Source: an uncultured Clostridia bacterium (lineage in GTDB: Bacteria > Bacillota > Clostridia > TANB77 > CAG-508). From it: a stretch of 64,000 nucleotides of DNA. The translations under genes were made by a program, and so were the position numbers. This document shows, one piece after another, positions 1-7,771 of the stretch (position 1 is the stretch's first letter; each line of letters begins with the position of its first letter). The stretch is taken from contig CAMVJW010000002.1 of assembly GCA_947167965.1 (NCBI GenBank), positions 62,001 through 126,000 of the forward strand, read 5' to 3'. The notes below the pieces were generated by a model, which was not told the origin of the DNA, did not search any database, and saw nothing but the letters and a program-made list of their open reading frames with translations.

Positions 1-125
1 ATGGTTCAAATGTACATTCTGGATTTGGTCTTGGATTTGAAAGATTACTTATGTATTTGACTGGTATGGAAAATATTCGTGATGTTATACCTTACCCAAG
101 AACACCAAAAAATTGTGAATTTTAA
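1..125 (+). CDS. asnS: asparaginyl-tRNA synthetase, C-terminal end (5' truncated by window)
   Basis: Only the last 40 codons are present, read with the first full codon at position 3 and ending at TAA 123-125. The fragment contains class II synthetase motif 3 ([16 protein letters not shown]), followed by [12 protein letters not shown] and a short tail. That ending is typical of AsnRS, which charges tRNA-Asn with asparagine in the cytoplasm. Motif 3 supplies the arginine that binds ATP. The gene is followed at once by a hairpin terminator. It is the only tRNA synthetase on this strand; lysS lies convergent to it beyond the two small peptide loci. AspRS is an alternative family, but the closing PRTPKNCEF favours AsnRS. 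Confidence 0.9.
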   Translation, partial: GSNVHSGFGLGFERLLMYLTGMENIRDVIPYPRTPKNCEF

Positions 126-141
126 TATATTATTATTTATT

Positions 142-176
142 AAAAAAAGCCTAGATTTATCTAGGTTTTTTATTTT
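142..176 (+). terminator. terminator after asnS
   Basis: Inverted repeat CCTAGAT (150-156) and ATCTAGG (159-165), preceded by an A run and followed by TTTTTTATTTTAT. It lies 17 bases past the asnS stop. Confidence 0.8.
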
Positions 177-186
177 ATCGCAAATT

Positions 187-219
187 TTGACAAGTTTCTT
201 TTATCTTATGTTCTATAAT
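187..219 (+). promoter_or_regulatory. putative promoter of peptide locus 1
   Basis: TTGACA at 187-192 and TATAAT at 214-219, separated by 21 bases, which is longer than the usual 17. The same pair with the same spacing precedes locus 2 (from about 646), so the arrangement is conserved between copies even though the spacing is odd. The true -10 could instead be a weaker hexamer just upstream of TATAAT. Confidence 0.4.
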
Positions 220-257
220 TATGTTTAGGCAACTAGCCTCGAGAGGAGGTGAAAATA

Positions 258-401
258 ATGCCTAAGTTTCAAAAAGAGAAGCAAAATAAAGAAGATACTA
301 ATAGGATTCAAGAATTTTTACATAAATTATTAAAAGCATCTAAGACAATTCTTGAAATAATATTAGTATTAAAAACAATTATTGAAATGCTTTTCAATTA
401 A
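258..401 (+). CDS. 47-aa hydrophobic peptide, probable type I toxin (copy 1)
   Basis: A 47-residue peptide, too short for most gene finders. It has a charged, lysine-rich N-terminus (MPKFQKEKQNKEDTN) and a hydrophobic C-terminal half (KTILEIILVLKTIIEMLFN) that could enter the membrane. The start is fixed by a strong AGGAGGTG ten bases upstream. The ribosome site lies in a small hairpin, CCTC-GAGA-GGAGG. A terminator follows, and beyond it the start-codon region is repeated (468-483 matches 257-272), which would place matching sequence in a convergent antisense RNA. A near-identical second copy lies at 716-859. I do not recognise the peptide sequence itself; toxin function is inferred from size, hydrophobicity and layout. 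Confidence 0.7.
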   Translation: MPKFQKEKQNKEDTNRIQEFLHKLLKASKTILEIILVLKTIIEMLFN

Positions 402-406
402 TTGTA

Positions 407-442
407 AAAAATCTCCTGTATCTGCATATACAGGAGATTTTT
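407..442. terminator. bidirectional terminator shared by peptide mRNA 1 and its antisense RNA
   Basis: A 15-bp perfect stem: 407-421 pairs with 428-442, with A runs on one side and T runs on the other, so it can end transcription in both directions. A convergent RNA pair sharing one terminator is the layout of the pAD1 par locus. Confidence 0.75.
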
Positions 443-486
443 GGTATCATATAAATACCAGACAACTAATGCCTAAGTTTCAATTA
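407..486 (-). ncRNA. putative antisense RNA (RNA II-like) of locus 1
   Basis: A minus-strand promoter (TATAAT at 492-497, TTGAAT at 514-519, spacing 16) points toward the peptide gene. A transcript from about 486 to the shared terminator would be about 80 nt. It would carry the complement of the peptide mRNA's start region (16-base repeat 468-483, and CAACTA 463-468, also present at 230-235). Pairing there would cover the start codon. The RNA itself is inferred. Confidence 0.55.
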
Positions 487-491
487 TATAT

Positions 492-519
492 ATTATACAC
501 TAATTCAAAAAAAATTCAA
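492..519 (-). promoter_or_regulatory. promoter of antisense RNA 1
   Basis: On the minus strand: TTGAAT, 16-base spacer, TATAAT. The matching position of locus 2 has TTGTAA, 16 bases, TATAAT. Confidence 0.55.
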
Positions 520-715
520 TTATTTTTAAAAATAATTGATCGACTTTTTTTGACTTTATATTTTCTTGCACATTCCAAGCTTTATATTTCATTTTGGATT
601 TTGGATTTTAGTTTTAGATTCGAAATATTATTCTATCGCAAATTTTGACAATTTTCTTTTATCTTTTGTTCTATAATTATGCTTAGTCAACTAGCCTCGA
701 GAGGAGGTGAATAAA

Positions 716-859
716 ATGCCTAAACAATTCAAAGAGAAACAAAAGAAAAAAGATACTAATATTGTTCAAGAATTTTTACATAAATTATTAAAAGCATCTA
801 AGACAATTCTTGAAATAATATTAGTATTAAAAACAATAATTGAAATACTTTTCAATTAA
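716..859 (+). CDS. 47-aa hydrophobic peptide, probable type I toxin (copy 2)
   Basis: Second copy of the small peptide gene, also 47 residues. From residue 18 on it is almost identical to copy 1 (QEFLHKLLKASKTILEIIL). The first residues differ (MPKQFKEKQKKKDTN). It has the same AGGAGGTG, the same CCTC-GAGA-GGAGG hairpin over the ribosome site and the same terminator type. The start-codon repeat here is AATGCCTAAACAAT (715-728 and 924-937), different in its last bases from that of locus 1, so the two antisense RNAs should prefer their own mRNAs. The duplication covers promoter, gene, terminator and antisense promoter. The assignment as a toxin is inferred. Confidence 0.7.
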   Translation: MPKQFKEKQKKKDTNIVQEFLHKLLKASKTILEIILVLKTIIEILFN

Positions 860-866
860 TTGTAAA

Positions 867-900
867 AAAATCTCCTGTATGCGCAAATACAGGAGATTTT
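867..900. terminator. bidirectional terminator of locus 2
   Basis: A 14-bp perfect stem, 867-880 with 887-900, flanked by A and T runs. It corresponds to the locus 1 terminator. Confidence 0.7.
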
Positions 901-943
901 AGTGTTTATAACACCGACAACTTAATGCCTAAACAATCATCTA
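867..943 (-). ncRNA. putative antisense RNA (RNA II-like) of locus 2
   Basis: A minus-strand promoter (TATAAT at 949-954, TTGTAA at 971-976, spacing 16) would produce a short RNA crossing the repeat 924-937 and ending at the shared terminator. Its sequence is complementary to the start region of the second peptide mRNA. Inferred from symmetry with locus 1. Confidence 0.55.
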
Positions 944-1021
944 TATATATTATACACAATTATCAAAAAATTACAATTAATTTTTAATATTTATATTATA
1001 AATCGTTCGATTTTTTTTGAC

Positions 1022-2521
1022 TTATTCTTCCTCTTCATCTTCCTTACTTAAATCTCTTGGTCTCATAAGTGGATATAAAACTACATCTCTTATGTTTTGG
1101 CTGTTTGTTAAGAATTGTAAGAATCTATCTATTCCTAATCCCCAACCAGAAATTGGTGGCATACCATATTCCATAGCTCTAATGTATTCATAATCAATAC
1201 TCATAGCTTCTTCATCACCTTGAGCTTTTAGTTTACTTTGCTCAATTAATCTTTTTTCTTGTTCTCTTGCGTCTACAAGCTCTGAATATCCATTTATTAT
1301 TTCTTGTCCATTTACAACTAATTGGAATCTATCTGTAAGATTTGGATTTTCATCATTACTTCTAGCTAAAGGTGATAAGTCTATTGGATGTTTAATTAGA
1401 TATGTTGGCTCTATAATAGATGGTCTACTTACCTTTTTATAAAGTTGATCTATTAAGTTTCCTCTTCCAAGTTCTTCTAAATTATCAGCTTCTAACTTAA
1501 TATTTTGATTTTTTATTTCATTAAGTAAACTTTCAGCAGTATCAAATTTATCTATATCAATTCCACAATCTTTTAAAATAAGTTCTCTAAATGATACTAT
1601 TTTCCATTCTCCACCAAAGTTGATTTTTTTGTCTCCTATTTGAACATTTAAATCACCATCATAAAGATTGCTTAAAATATAAATAATCATTTCTTTTAAA
1701 AATTTCATATTATCTTCATAATTCCAATATGCACTATACCCTTCAACCATTGTGAAATCTTGTAAGTGATTTGCATCCATTCCTTCATTTCTGAAGTCTC
1801 TTGCAACTTCATATACATTATTAAATCCACCAATTATTAATTTTTTTAATGTTAATTCAGGTGAAATTCTTAAATATACTTCTTGGTCTAAGCTATTATG
1901 ATGAGCTGTAAATGGTTTAGCAGTTGCACCTGAAGCTGTATTTTGAAGTGCTGGTGTTTCAACTTCTATAAATCCATGTTCATCTAAGAAGTTTCTTAAA
2001 AGTCTTACAAATTTTGATCTTAATAAAAATTTCTTTTTCGTATCTTCATTCATTATTAAATCAAGATGACGTTCTCTATATATTGCTTCAACATTTGTTA
2101 ATCCATGATATTTCTCAGGAAGTGGACGAAGTGCTTTACCTAAAAACATGTAAGAGTATACTTGAACACTTTTTTCTCCAGATGAAGTTGTAAATATTTC
2201 TCCATTTACCCCTATAAAATCTCCAATATCTAGTATTTCGTGGAATTTTTTATATTCTTCTTCTCCTAAATCATCTCTTTTAATAACTAATTGAATATGA
2301 CCTGTAATATCTGATAAATCTATAAATGAGATTTTTCCCATTTTTCTTTTTGACATAACCCTTCCAGCTACAGAAACATTTTTTGTTCCATCTTCTAATT
2401 TTCTTGCATCCCCTATTTCGTGAGTTGTTTCATATCTTTCAGGATGTGGATGAATTCCATAATTTTCTATTTTTTGTAATTTTTCATTTCTTGCTGCCAT
2501 AAGCTCTTTAACATTTGCCAT
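1022..2521 (-). CDS. lysS: lysyl-tRNA synthetase, class II
   Basis: A 499-residue class II LysRS that attaches lysine to tRNA-Lys. The N-terminal OB-fold anticodon domain (about residues 45-150, GHIQLVIKRDD) precedes the catalytic domain with motif 2 (FRNEGMDANHLQDFTMVEG) and motif 3 near the end (GWGLGIDRFLQFLT, then NIRDVVLYPLMRP). I place the start at the ATG at 2521 (MANVKELMAARNEK), which follows GAGGAGAG. A longer reading begins 11 codons upstream, but those residues have no family match. hemW lies just upstream on the same strand, so the two are probably cotranscribed. Length is normal for the family. Confidence 0.95.
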   Translation of the reverse strand: MANVKELMAARNEKLQKIENYGIHPHPERYETTHEIGDARKLEDGTKNVSVAGRVMSKRKMGKISFIDLSDITGHIQLVIKRDDLGEEEYKKFHEILDIGDFIGVNGEIFTTSSGEKSVQVYSYMFLGKALRPLPEKYHGLTNVEAIYRERHLDLIMNEDTKKKFLLRSKFVRLLRNFLDEHGFIEVETPALQNTASGATAKPFTAHHNSLDQEVYLRISPELTLKKLIIGGFNNVYEVARDFRNEGMDANHLQDFTMVEGYSAYWNYEDNMKFLKEMIIYILSNLYDGDLNVQIGDKKINFGGEWKIVSFRELILKDCGIDIDKFDTAESLLNEIKNQNIKLEADNLEELGRGNLIDQLYKKVSRPSIIEPTYLIKHPIDLSPLARSNDENPNLTDRFQLVVNGQEIINGYSELVDAREQEKRLIEQSKLKAQGDEEAMSIDYEYIRAMEYGMPPISGWGLGIDRFLQFLTNSQNIRDVVLYPLMRPRDLSKEDEEEE

Positions 2522-2584
2522 AAATCTATCTCTCCTCTTTTTTATAATATGCATATTTTACACTTTTTTCAAGCATTTGTCAAA

Positions 2585-3712
2585 TTATACAAATTCTTCC
2601 CAAACTATATTTGCTAAATCTATTCCCTTATTTGTAAGCTTTATATTATCTTCTTCCACAACTATTAGTCTTTCTTCTACTAATTTATTCAATTCATTTC
2701 TAAAAATAAATAATGGATTTTCTCCAAATTTTTCTTTAAACCTTTGAATAGATACTCCATCTATTTTTCTAAGTCCTAATAGCATATATTCTTTTTTCTT
2801 TTCATTTCCGCTTTGCACTTCTTGAATAGTTTTATTATTTTCAAATTGATTATTGCTACAATTCTCGATATATTTATTTAAATTAGATGTATTTGAAAAT
2901 CTAATATTTTCTAAATATGAATGTGCAGCTAAACCAAAACCAATATATTCTTCTTGATTCCAGCAATCTAAATTGTGTTTTGATTCATATCCTTTTTTTG
3001 CAAAATTGGATATTTCATAATGATTATATCCATTTAGTTCTAAGTAATCCTTAACATACCAATACATATTCCTTTCTGTTTCTTCATCTTGTAATTGTAA
3101 TTTTCCTTTTTTTATCAAATTATCAAGTTTGGTGCCTTCTTCTAAAATTAAAGAATAAACTGAAATATGATTTGGTTCAAGATTTATAACATTTTCTAAA
3201 GTTTCTTTTATATCTTTTATTGTTTGATTAGGTAATCCTATCATTAAATCCACATTAATATTATTTAATCCAACATTTTTTGCTATTTTATATGTATTTA
3301 AAAAATCTTCATAATTGTGGATTCTTCCAATTTGCTTTAGTAATCTATCTTGTGAAGCTTGAAGTCCTATGCTTAATCTATTAATTCCTATTGATTTATA
3401 TGCACTTAATTTTTCTAAGTTTACAGTTCCTGGATTTACTTCAATTGTAATTTCTTTTGCATTATTTGTTGGGATAATACCCAATACTTTTTTTATATAT
3501 TTTTCATCAATAAATGATGGCGTTCCTCCTCCTATATATATTGTTGATATTTCATACTTTTTTTTATCATTAAAAAAATTATGTATTTCCATACATAATG
3601 CATTAATGTATTTTTCCTGTTGCTTTTCCAAGTTTTCAAAGGAAATAAAATCACAATAATAGCATTTTTGTTTACAAAATGGTATATGTATATATAGTCC
3701 TATTTTTTTCAT
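2585..3712 (-). CDS. hemW: radical SAM heme chaperone HemW
   Basis: A 375-residue radical SAM protein of the HemW group, formerly annotated as coproporphyrinogen oxidase-like. The iron-sulfur motif is CKQKCYYCDF near residue 13 (CX3CX2C), followed by the glycine-rich IYIGGGTPS and the SAM-binding region. The C-terminal HemW domain contains HNLDCWNQEEYIGFGLAAHS. HemW binds heme and delivers it to target proteins; true HemN oxidases carry a further cysteine and different N-terminal residues. It is upstream of lysS on the same strand, 63 bases from the lysS start. Confidence 0.9.
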   Translation of the reverse strand: MKKIGLYIHIPFCKQKCYYCDFISFENLEKQQEKYINALCMEIHNFFNDKKKYEISTIYIGGGTPSFIDEKYIKKVLGIIPTNNAKEITIEVNPGTVNLEKLSAYKSIGINRLSIGLQASQDRLLKQIGRIHNYEDFLNTYKIAKNVGLNNINVDLMIGLPNQTIKDIKETLENVINLEPNHISVYSLILEEGTKLDNLIKKGKLQLQDEETERNMYWYVKDYLELNGYNHYEISNFAKKGYESKHNLDCWNQEEYIGFGLAAHSYLENIRFSNTSNLNKYIENCSNNQFENNKTIQEVQSGNEKKKEYMLLGLRKIDGVSIQRFKEKFGENPLFIFRNELNKLVEERLIVVEEDNIKLTNKGIDLANIVWEEFV

Positions 3713-3798
3713 TTTATATCATTCCCTTCACAAAGTATAAATTTTTTGGAAAAATCTAATAATTATAGATTTAAATAAACCTTAGATAAAAACAATTC

Positions 3799-3833
3799 TA
3801 TTTATATTTATATTTATATTTATATTTATATTT
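3799..3833. repeat. TATTTA microsatellite
   Basis: Five complete and one partial head-to-tail copies of the hexamer TATTTA in the gap between hemW and the next upstream gene. Such a run is prone to slippage. Confidence 0.9.
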
Positions 3834-3860
3834 TTTAAAATAATATCCTATATTAAAACA

Positions 3861-3894
3861 AAAGAGATGCTTCAATTAAATTAAACACCCCTTT
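3861..3894 (-). terminator. terminator after the DUF5684-like gene
   Basis: On the minus strand AAAGGGGTG pairs with CATCTCTTT (two G-T pairs), followed by TTTTGTTTT. It lies just past the stop of the 3903-4310 gene. Confidence 0.6.
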
Positions 3895-3902
3895 TACTCT
3901 AT

Positions 3903-4310
3903 TTAATTTTCTGTTTGAGGTCCTACATATTCTGCTGAACCAAATGCTAGTATTAATGTAAAGATAAATGGTAAAAGTATTAATCCGACAGCAAAACCTG
4001 TTGATTTACCAAATGCCTTTGCTAATCTTAAGTTTAATATAATTGTAAGTACTAGCATTACAATTGCACCAACACAAGGAATTATACTTGTTAAATATAA
4101 TAGAAGTAGCCATGGATTTAATCCAACAATTTTAAATAATACAACAGAATTATATATTGGTATTAAAGATTTCCACCCAGCTTCTCCTGCTTTAGTAAAT
4201 ATTTTCCAATATGCAACAATAGCTACTACTAAAGCAATAATAATAAATACACTATATGTACTCATCATTGCTCTAACTTGTTCTACATCTACTGCTGTTG
4301 TCATGTTCAT
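3903..4310 (-). CDS. small multi-pass membrane protein, DUF5684-like
   Basis: A 135-residue integral membrane protein. Hydrophobic segments lie near residues 20-38, 60-90 and 105-125. Between the first two is the motif GEAGWKSLIPIYNSVVLFKI, typical of small Firmicutes membrane proteins of the DUF5684 type. Function is not known. The ribosome site is AAAGGGGG upstream of ATGAACATG. It has its own terminator and wide gaps on both sides, so it is probably a single-gene unit. Confidence 0.7.
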   Translation of the reverse strand: MNMTTAVDVEQVRAMMSTYSVFIIIALVVAIVAYWKIFTKAGEAGWKSLIPIYNSVVLFKIVGLNPWLLLLYLTSIIPCVGAIVMLVLTIILNLRLAKAFGKSTGFAVGLILLPFIFTLILAFGSAEYVGPQTEN

Positions 4311-4386
4311 ATTTATTTCCCCCTTTCATTAATATATTTTTTTTATACCATAAAATCAATAAATATTCAATACAAAATTCGACATT

Positions 4387-5232
4387 TTATTCTGCTAATT
4401 TCACTATTTTTTTCAATCTATAATTTACACCTGATTTTCCAATAGGTTGCTCTAGTTTTTGTCCTAATTCTACTAGTGAAATATTAGGATATTTTAGTCT
4501 TAATTCAGCAATTTCCTTTAAATTATCATCAAGCTTTTTAAACCCTCCATTTTCTTTTAGTTTTCTAATAGCATTAACCTGTTCAACTGATGCATTTAAT
4601 ACTTTATTAAAATTGGCAGATTCACAATTTACTAATCTATTTACCTTATTATTCATAGACCTTTGAACTCGTATCTCTTCAAAGTTTATTACTGCTTTAT
4701 TTGCACCAATAAAAGCAAGAAATTTAGATATTTCCTCTCCATCTTTTAAATATAATTTTAATTTTCCCTTTTTAAAGTAAATATCAAATTTTTTTAATAA
4801 ATCTAATATTTCTTGTGCATCTGTCTCATTATTAAAACTACATTCTAAATGATATCTTTTTTTAGGATCGTTAATAGAACCTGAACCCATAAATAATCCT
4901 CTAATATATGCTTTTATTTCATTTATACATTCATAAATATCTATTTTTTTATAATCAAACTTTGAAAAATTTTCTAAATCCTTCTTATTAAATTCTATAT
5001 AAAAAATTTTCCCATTAACATCTATATTAAATTGGTTAATTCCAATATTTCTAATTAATTTTGCAAAACGGTCAATATTATAATCATTCTCTGTTGAAAA
5101 TCTTATATACTTTCCTTCGTAAGATATATTTTTACTTAACAAATAACCTAAAAATTCCATTTCAACTTCTTTTTTATTTGATAAATTAGCTAATTTACTT
5201 AATTCTACTTTTACCTCTTTTGAAAAAGACAT
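4387..5232 (-). CDS. whiA: WhiA-type DNA-binding regulator
   Basis: A 281-residue member of the WhiA family, which joins a homing-endonuclease-like N-terminal fold without nuclease activity to a C-terminal helix-turn-helix. MSFSKEVKVELSK is the typical family start. The conserved GLFMGSGSINDPKKRYHLE lies near residue 115, and the HTH region is about 200-281 (NLVNCESANFNK, then LAELGQ-like repeats). I chose ATG 5232 after AAAGGAGAAAAATATAGG rather than a start 18 codons earlier whose extra residues are translated repeat DNA. In many Firmicutes whiA follows yvcK and rapZ; here it follows manA instead. Confidence 0.9.
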   Translation of the reverse strand: MSFSKEVKVELSKLANLSNKKEVEMEFLGYLLSKNISYEGKYIRFSTENDYNIDRFAKLIRNIGINQFNIDVNGKIFYIEFNKKDLENFSKFDYKKIDIYECINEIKAYIRGLFMGSGSINDPKKRYHLECSFNNETDAQEILDLLKKFDIYFKKGKLKLYLKDGEEISKFLAFIGANKAVINFEEIRVQRSMNNKVNRLVNCESANFNKVLNASVEQVNAIRKLKENGGFKKLDDNLKEIAELRLKYPNISLVELGQKLEQPIGKSGVNYRLKKIVKLAE

Positions 5233-5268
5233 CCTATATTTTTCTCCTTTTTCCATTATTTTAATTTT

Positions 5269-5322
5269 GGGACAGACCTTCTTCAATTTCGGGACAGTCC
5301 CGTTTTCAAAATGGGACAGACC
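5269..5322. repeat. three short GGGACAG repeats at 22-bp spacing
   Basis: GGGACAGACC at 5269 and 5313 flanks a central palindrome CGGGAC-A-GTCCCG at 5290-5302. Repeat starts are 22 bases apart (5269, 5291, 5313). The block fills the space from just past the manA stop toward whiA. It looks like a REP-type dispersed repeat of the kind mobilised by Y1 transposases. Confidence 0.75.
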
Positions 5323-6270
5323 TTATTTACAAAATGTTTCTAAAATCGTCATTTTTCCTTCAAATTCATATTCTCCTAATGAAGCAGGTATTAAAAAACT
5401 GTCTCCCTTTTTTATTTCGTATTTTTTATTTGTTGTTTTTATACTTCCATTTCCATCTACGATATTTATTAAGTAGCATGTATCTAAATTACTTCTATCC
5501 TTAAAAGTATTATTAGTCTCTATTTTTTTTACCTCAAAAAAATCATTATTAGAAAGTATTTGAATTTCATCTTGATTTTTATGGATTATCTCTGGAATTA
5601 ACTTAGAGCTTATTGTTTCAATTGCTTGTTTTTTATGTAATTCTCTATAATTTCCATTTTTATCTCTTCTATCCCAATCATACACTCTAAAAGTTACATC
5701 TGAATTTTGTTGAATTTCACAAATTAGTATTCCTCCTAGTATTGCATGAACTGTTCCTGCGGGAATATATATTGAATCACCTTTTTTTACATCTGCATAT
5801 CTTATATATTCTTTTATTTTATTATTTTCTATAATATCTTTTAATTCATCTTTGCTTACTACTTTATTTAATCCTGCAATAATTTGTGAATTTTCTTCAC
5901 AATCCATAATATACCATAATTCATTTTTTCCGCTTAATCCTATTTTGTTGGCATATTCATCATTAGGATGTACCTGAATAGATAAGTTTTGATTTGCATC
6001 TATGTATTTAATAAGTAAAGGAAACTCATCTTTATCTACACATTTTGCTCCAAATATTTCTTTTCTTGTTTCTATTTTATTAAATAATTCTGATAAAGTC
6101 ATTCCTTTATACTCTGTATTCTTTATTTTACAATCTCCATTTTTATTGCTTGATATTTCCCAACTTTCAGCTGTAATACTAAAAGTAGAATTTTTATTTA
6201 ACTCATTTTTTAGTCTATTTCCACCCCATAAATAGTCTTTAAAAACTGGCTTCATAAACAATAAATCCAT
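5323..6270 (-). CDS. manA: mannose-6-phosphate isomerase, class I
   Basis: A 315-residue type I phosphomannose isomerase interconverting mannose 6-phosphate and fructose 6-phosphate with a bound zinc. Zinc ligands are visible in QVHPND (about residue 84), in NELWYIMD (glutamate), and in the GTVHAILGG histidine. The start at 6270 (MDLLFMKPVFKDYLWGG) follows AAAGGATTAG; a longer reading of 13 codons lacks family similarity. The stop is followed immediately by the GGGACAG repeat block, then whiA. Length matches the short Gram-positive form. Confidence 0.9.
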   Translation of the reverse strand: MDLLFMKPVFKDYLWGGNRLKNELNKNSTFSITAESWEISSNKNGDCKIKNTEYKGMTLSELFNKIETRKEIFGAKCVDKDEFPLLIKYIDANQNLSIQVHPNDEYANKIGLSGKNELWYIMDCEENSQIIAGLNKVVSKDELKDIIENNKIKEYIRYADVKKGDSIYIPAGTVHAILGGILICEIQQNSDVTFRVYDWDRRDKNGNYRELHKKQAIETISSKLIPEIIHKNQDEIQILSNNDFFEVKKIETNNTFKDRSNLDTCYLINIVDGNGSIKTTNKKYEIKKGDSFLIPASLGEYEFEGKMTILETFCK

Positions 6271-6314
6271 ATTTAATACTAATCCTTTCCAAAATATAAG
6301 TATATTCAAAACAT

Positions 6315-6974
6315 TTATAAAGAAAAAATTGCTGCTTTTATTTTTATCCCTTGGCTTGAAAACATTTTTTCATGCTCTGTTTCTATATTTTCCCAAAAAT
6401 CAGTTTCATTATGTAGATCTTCTGTTTTCTTAACTACTTCAAATCCTTCTTGTTTAAAATACTCTAAGCTATCAAAATATAAATTATCATCATCTGTTTT
6501 GAAATATATTTCAGCACTTGGTTTTATAAATTCTTTATATTTTTGTAATTGTTTTATATGAGTTAATCTTTTTTTATGATGTTTACCTCTAGGCCATGGA
6601 TTACAAAAATTAATGTATATTCTATCTATCTTATCTTCTTTTGAAAAAATCAGATTGATTCTTTCTATATCAAATCTAGTAATATACAAATTATCTATAT
6701 CTAAATCTTTTTCATTATATTTTTTTTCAATATTTCTTTTGGCTAGACCTAACATTGCATCTATTAAATCTATTGCTATGAAATTTATTTCTTTATGATT
6801 ACTTGCCATCTCAGAAATAAAATTCCCCTTTCCACATCCTAATTCTAAATAAAGAGGCAAAGAAGGATTTTTAAAACAGTCCTTCCAATTGCCTCTTTTT
6901 GTTTCAGGATTATCTACATAAAAAGGACTAGCTTCAAGTTCAGGTCTTGCCCATTTTTTGTATCTAATTCGCAT
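6315..6974 (-). CDS. trmB: tRNA (guanine-N7)-methyltransferase
   Basis: A 219-residue SAM-dependent methyltransferase that makes m7G46 in tRNA. It shows MRIRYKKWARPELEAS at the start, the SAM site LELGCGKGNFISEMA (about residue 45) and the family signature FCNPWPRGKHHKKRL. ATG 6974 is chosen because GGAG lies at proper distance and because other TrmB proteins start there. It sits between rplS and manA, same strand, with short gaps. Confidence 0.93.
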   Translation of the reverse strand: MRIRYKKWARPELEASPFYVDNPETKRGNWKDCFKNPSLPLYLELGCGKGNFISEMASNHKEINFIAIDLIDAMLGLAKRNIEKKYNEKDLDIDNLYITRFDIERINLIFSKEDKIDRIYINFCNPWPRGKHHKKRLTHIKQLQKYKEFIKPSAEIYFKTDDDNLYFDSLEYFKQEGFEVVKKTEDLHNETDFWENIETEHEKMFSSQGIKIKAAIFSL

Positions 6975-7027
6975 AAAATTCTCCATTCTTGTTTTTAAAA
7001 TGTTATTTATTTTAATATTTTAACATT

Positions 7028-7684
7028 TTATTCAGCACTTGAGTCATCTTTATTCGTATTCTCAGCTGGAGCTTCTTTTTCTTCAGAAGCTTCTTCTGCA
7101 ACAGGTGCTACTTCTTCTGTAGTAGCTGTTTCTTCTGCAGTTTCTGTAGCATTATCTACAGTATCAGTAATTTCTTCTTTAACAGTTGTTTCTTCAACAA
7201 CTGGTGTAGCTTCAGTTGCTTCGGTAGCTTCAACATTTTCTACTACCTCTGTTACTTCTTCTGCTTTTACATCTTCTTCAGTTTCAGCGTTTTCAGCTAT
7301 TTCTTCTCCTTTAAGAGTTATTTCTTTATTTTCAATTCTAGCTCCTAATTTTTCTTTAGTCTTAGCAGCTTTTCCTATTCTATCTCTTAAGTAGAATAAT
7401 TTGGCACGTCTTGCTTTACCTACTCTAACTACTTCAACTTTTTCAACTAATGGTGAGTGAATTAAAAATGTTTTTTCAACACCTACACCATAAGAAATTT
7501 TTCTTACAGTAAATGTTTTATTAACTCCTGCACCTTGAACTTTTATTATTGTTCCTTCAAATACTTGTATTCTTTCTTTGTTTCCTTCTTTTATCTTAAC
7601 ATGAACTCTAACAGTATTTCCTATTTTTAAATCTGGTATTGATGCTTTTATTTGTTCATGCTCAATAGATTTTATAATATCCAT
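7028..7684 (-). CDS. rplS: 50S ribosomal protein L19 with long acidic C-terminal extension
   Basis: The first 115 or so residues are a normal L19 ([37 protein letters not shown]), which sits at the 30S-50S interface. The protein then continues for about 100 residues of low-complexity sequence dominated by Glu, Thr, Val and Ala ([30 protein letters not shown]). Ordinary L19 ends soon after the RIGK region. The extension has no frameshift and ends at a clear stop, so it is real coding sequence. It is the last gene of the ylxM-ffh-rpsP-khpA-rimM-trmD-rplS cluster. Confidence 0.92.
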   Translation of the reverse strand: MDIIKSIEHEQIKASIPDLKIGNTVRVHVKIKEGNKERIQVFEGTIIKVQGAGVNKTFTVRKISYGVGVEKTFLIHSPLVEKVEVVRVGKARRAKLFYLRDRIGKAAKTKEKLGARIENKEITLKGEEIAENAETEEDVKAEEVTEVVENVEATEATEATPVVEETTVKEEITDTVDNATETAEETATTEEVAPVAEEASEEKEAPAENTNKDDSSAE

Positions 7685-7771
7685 TTTAAATCCTCCTTAT
7701 TAAATTTCTATTGTCGCTAAGCATTCTTAGTCAATAGATTTATTATTTAAGACCTTTTTATTACTATAATT

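Noticed and set aside
3369..3659. Open frame opposite hemW, and similar long frames opposite other genes
   Set aside because: They mirror the codon structure of the real genes on the other strand and show no ribosome site or family similarity.
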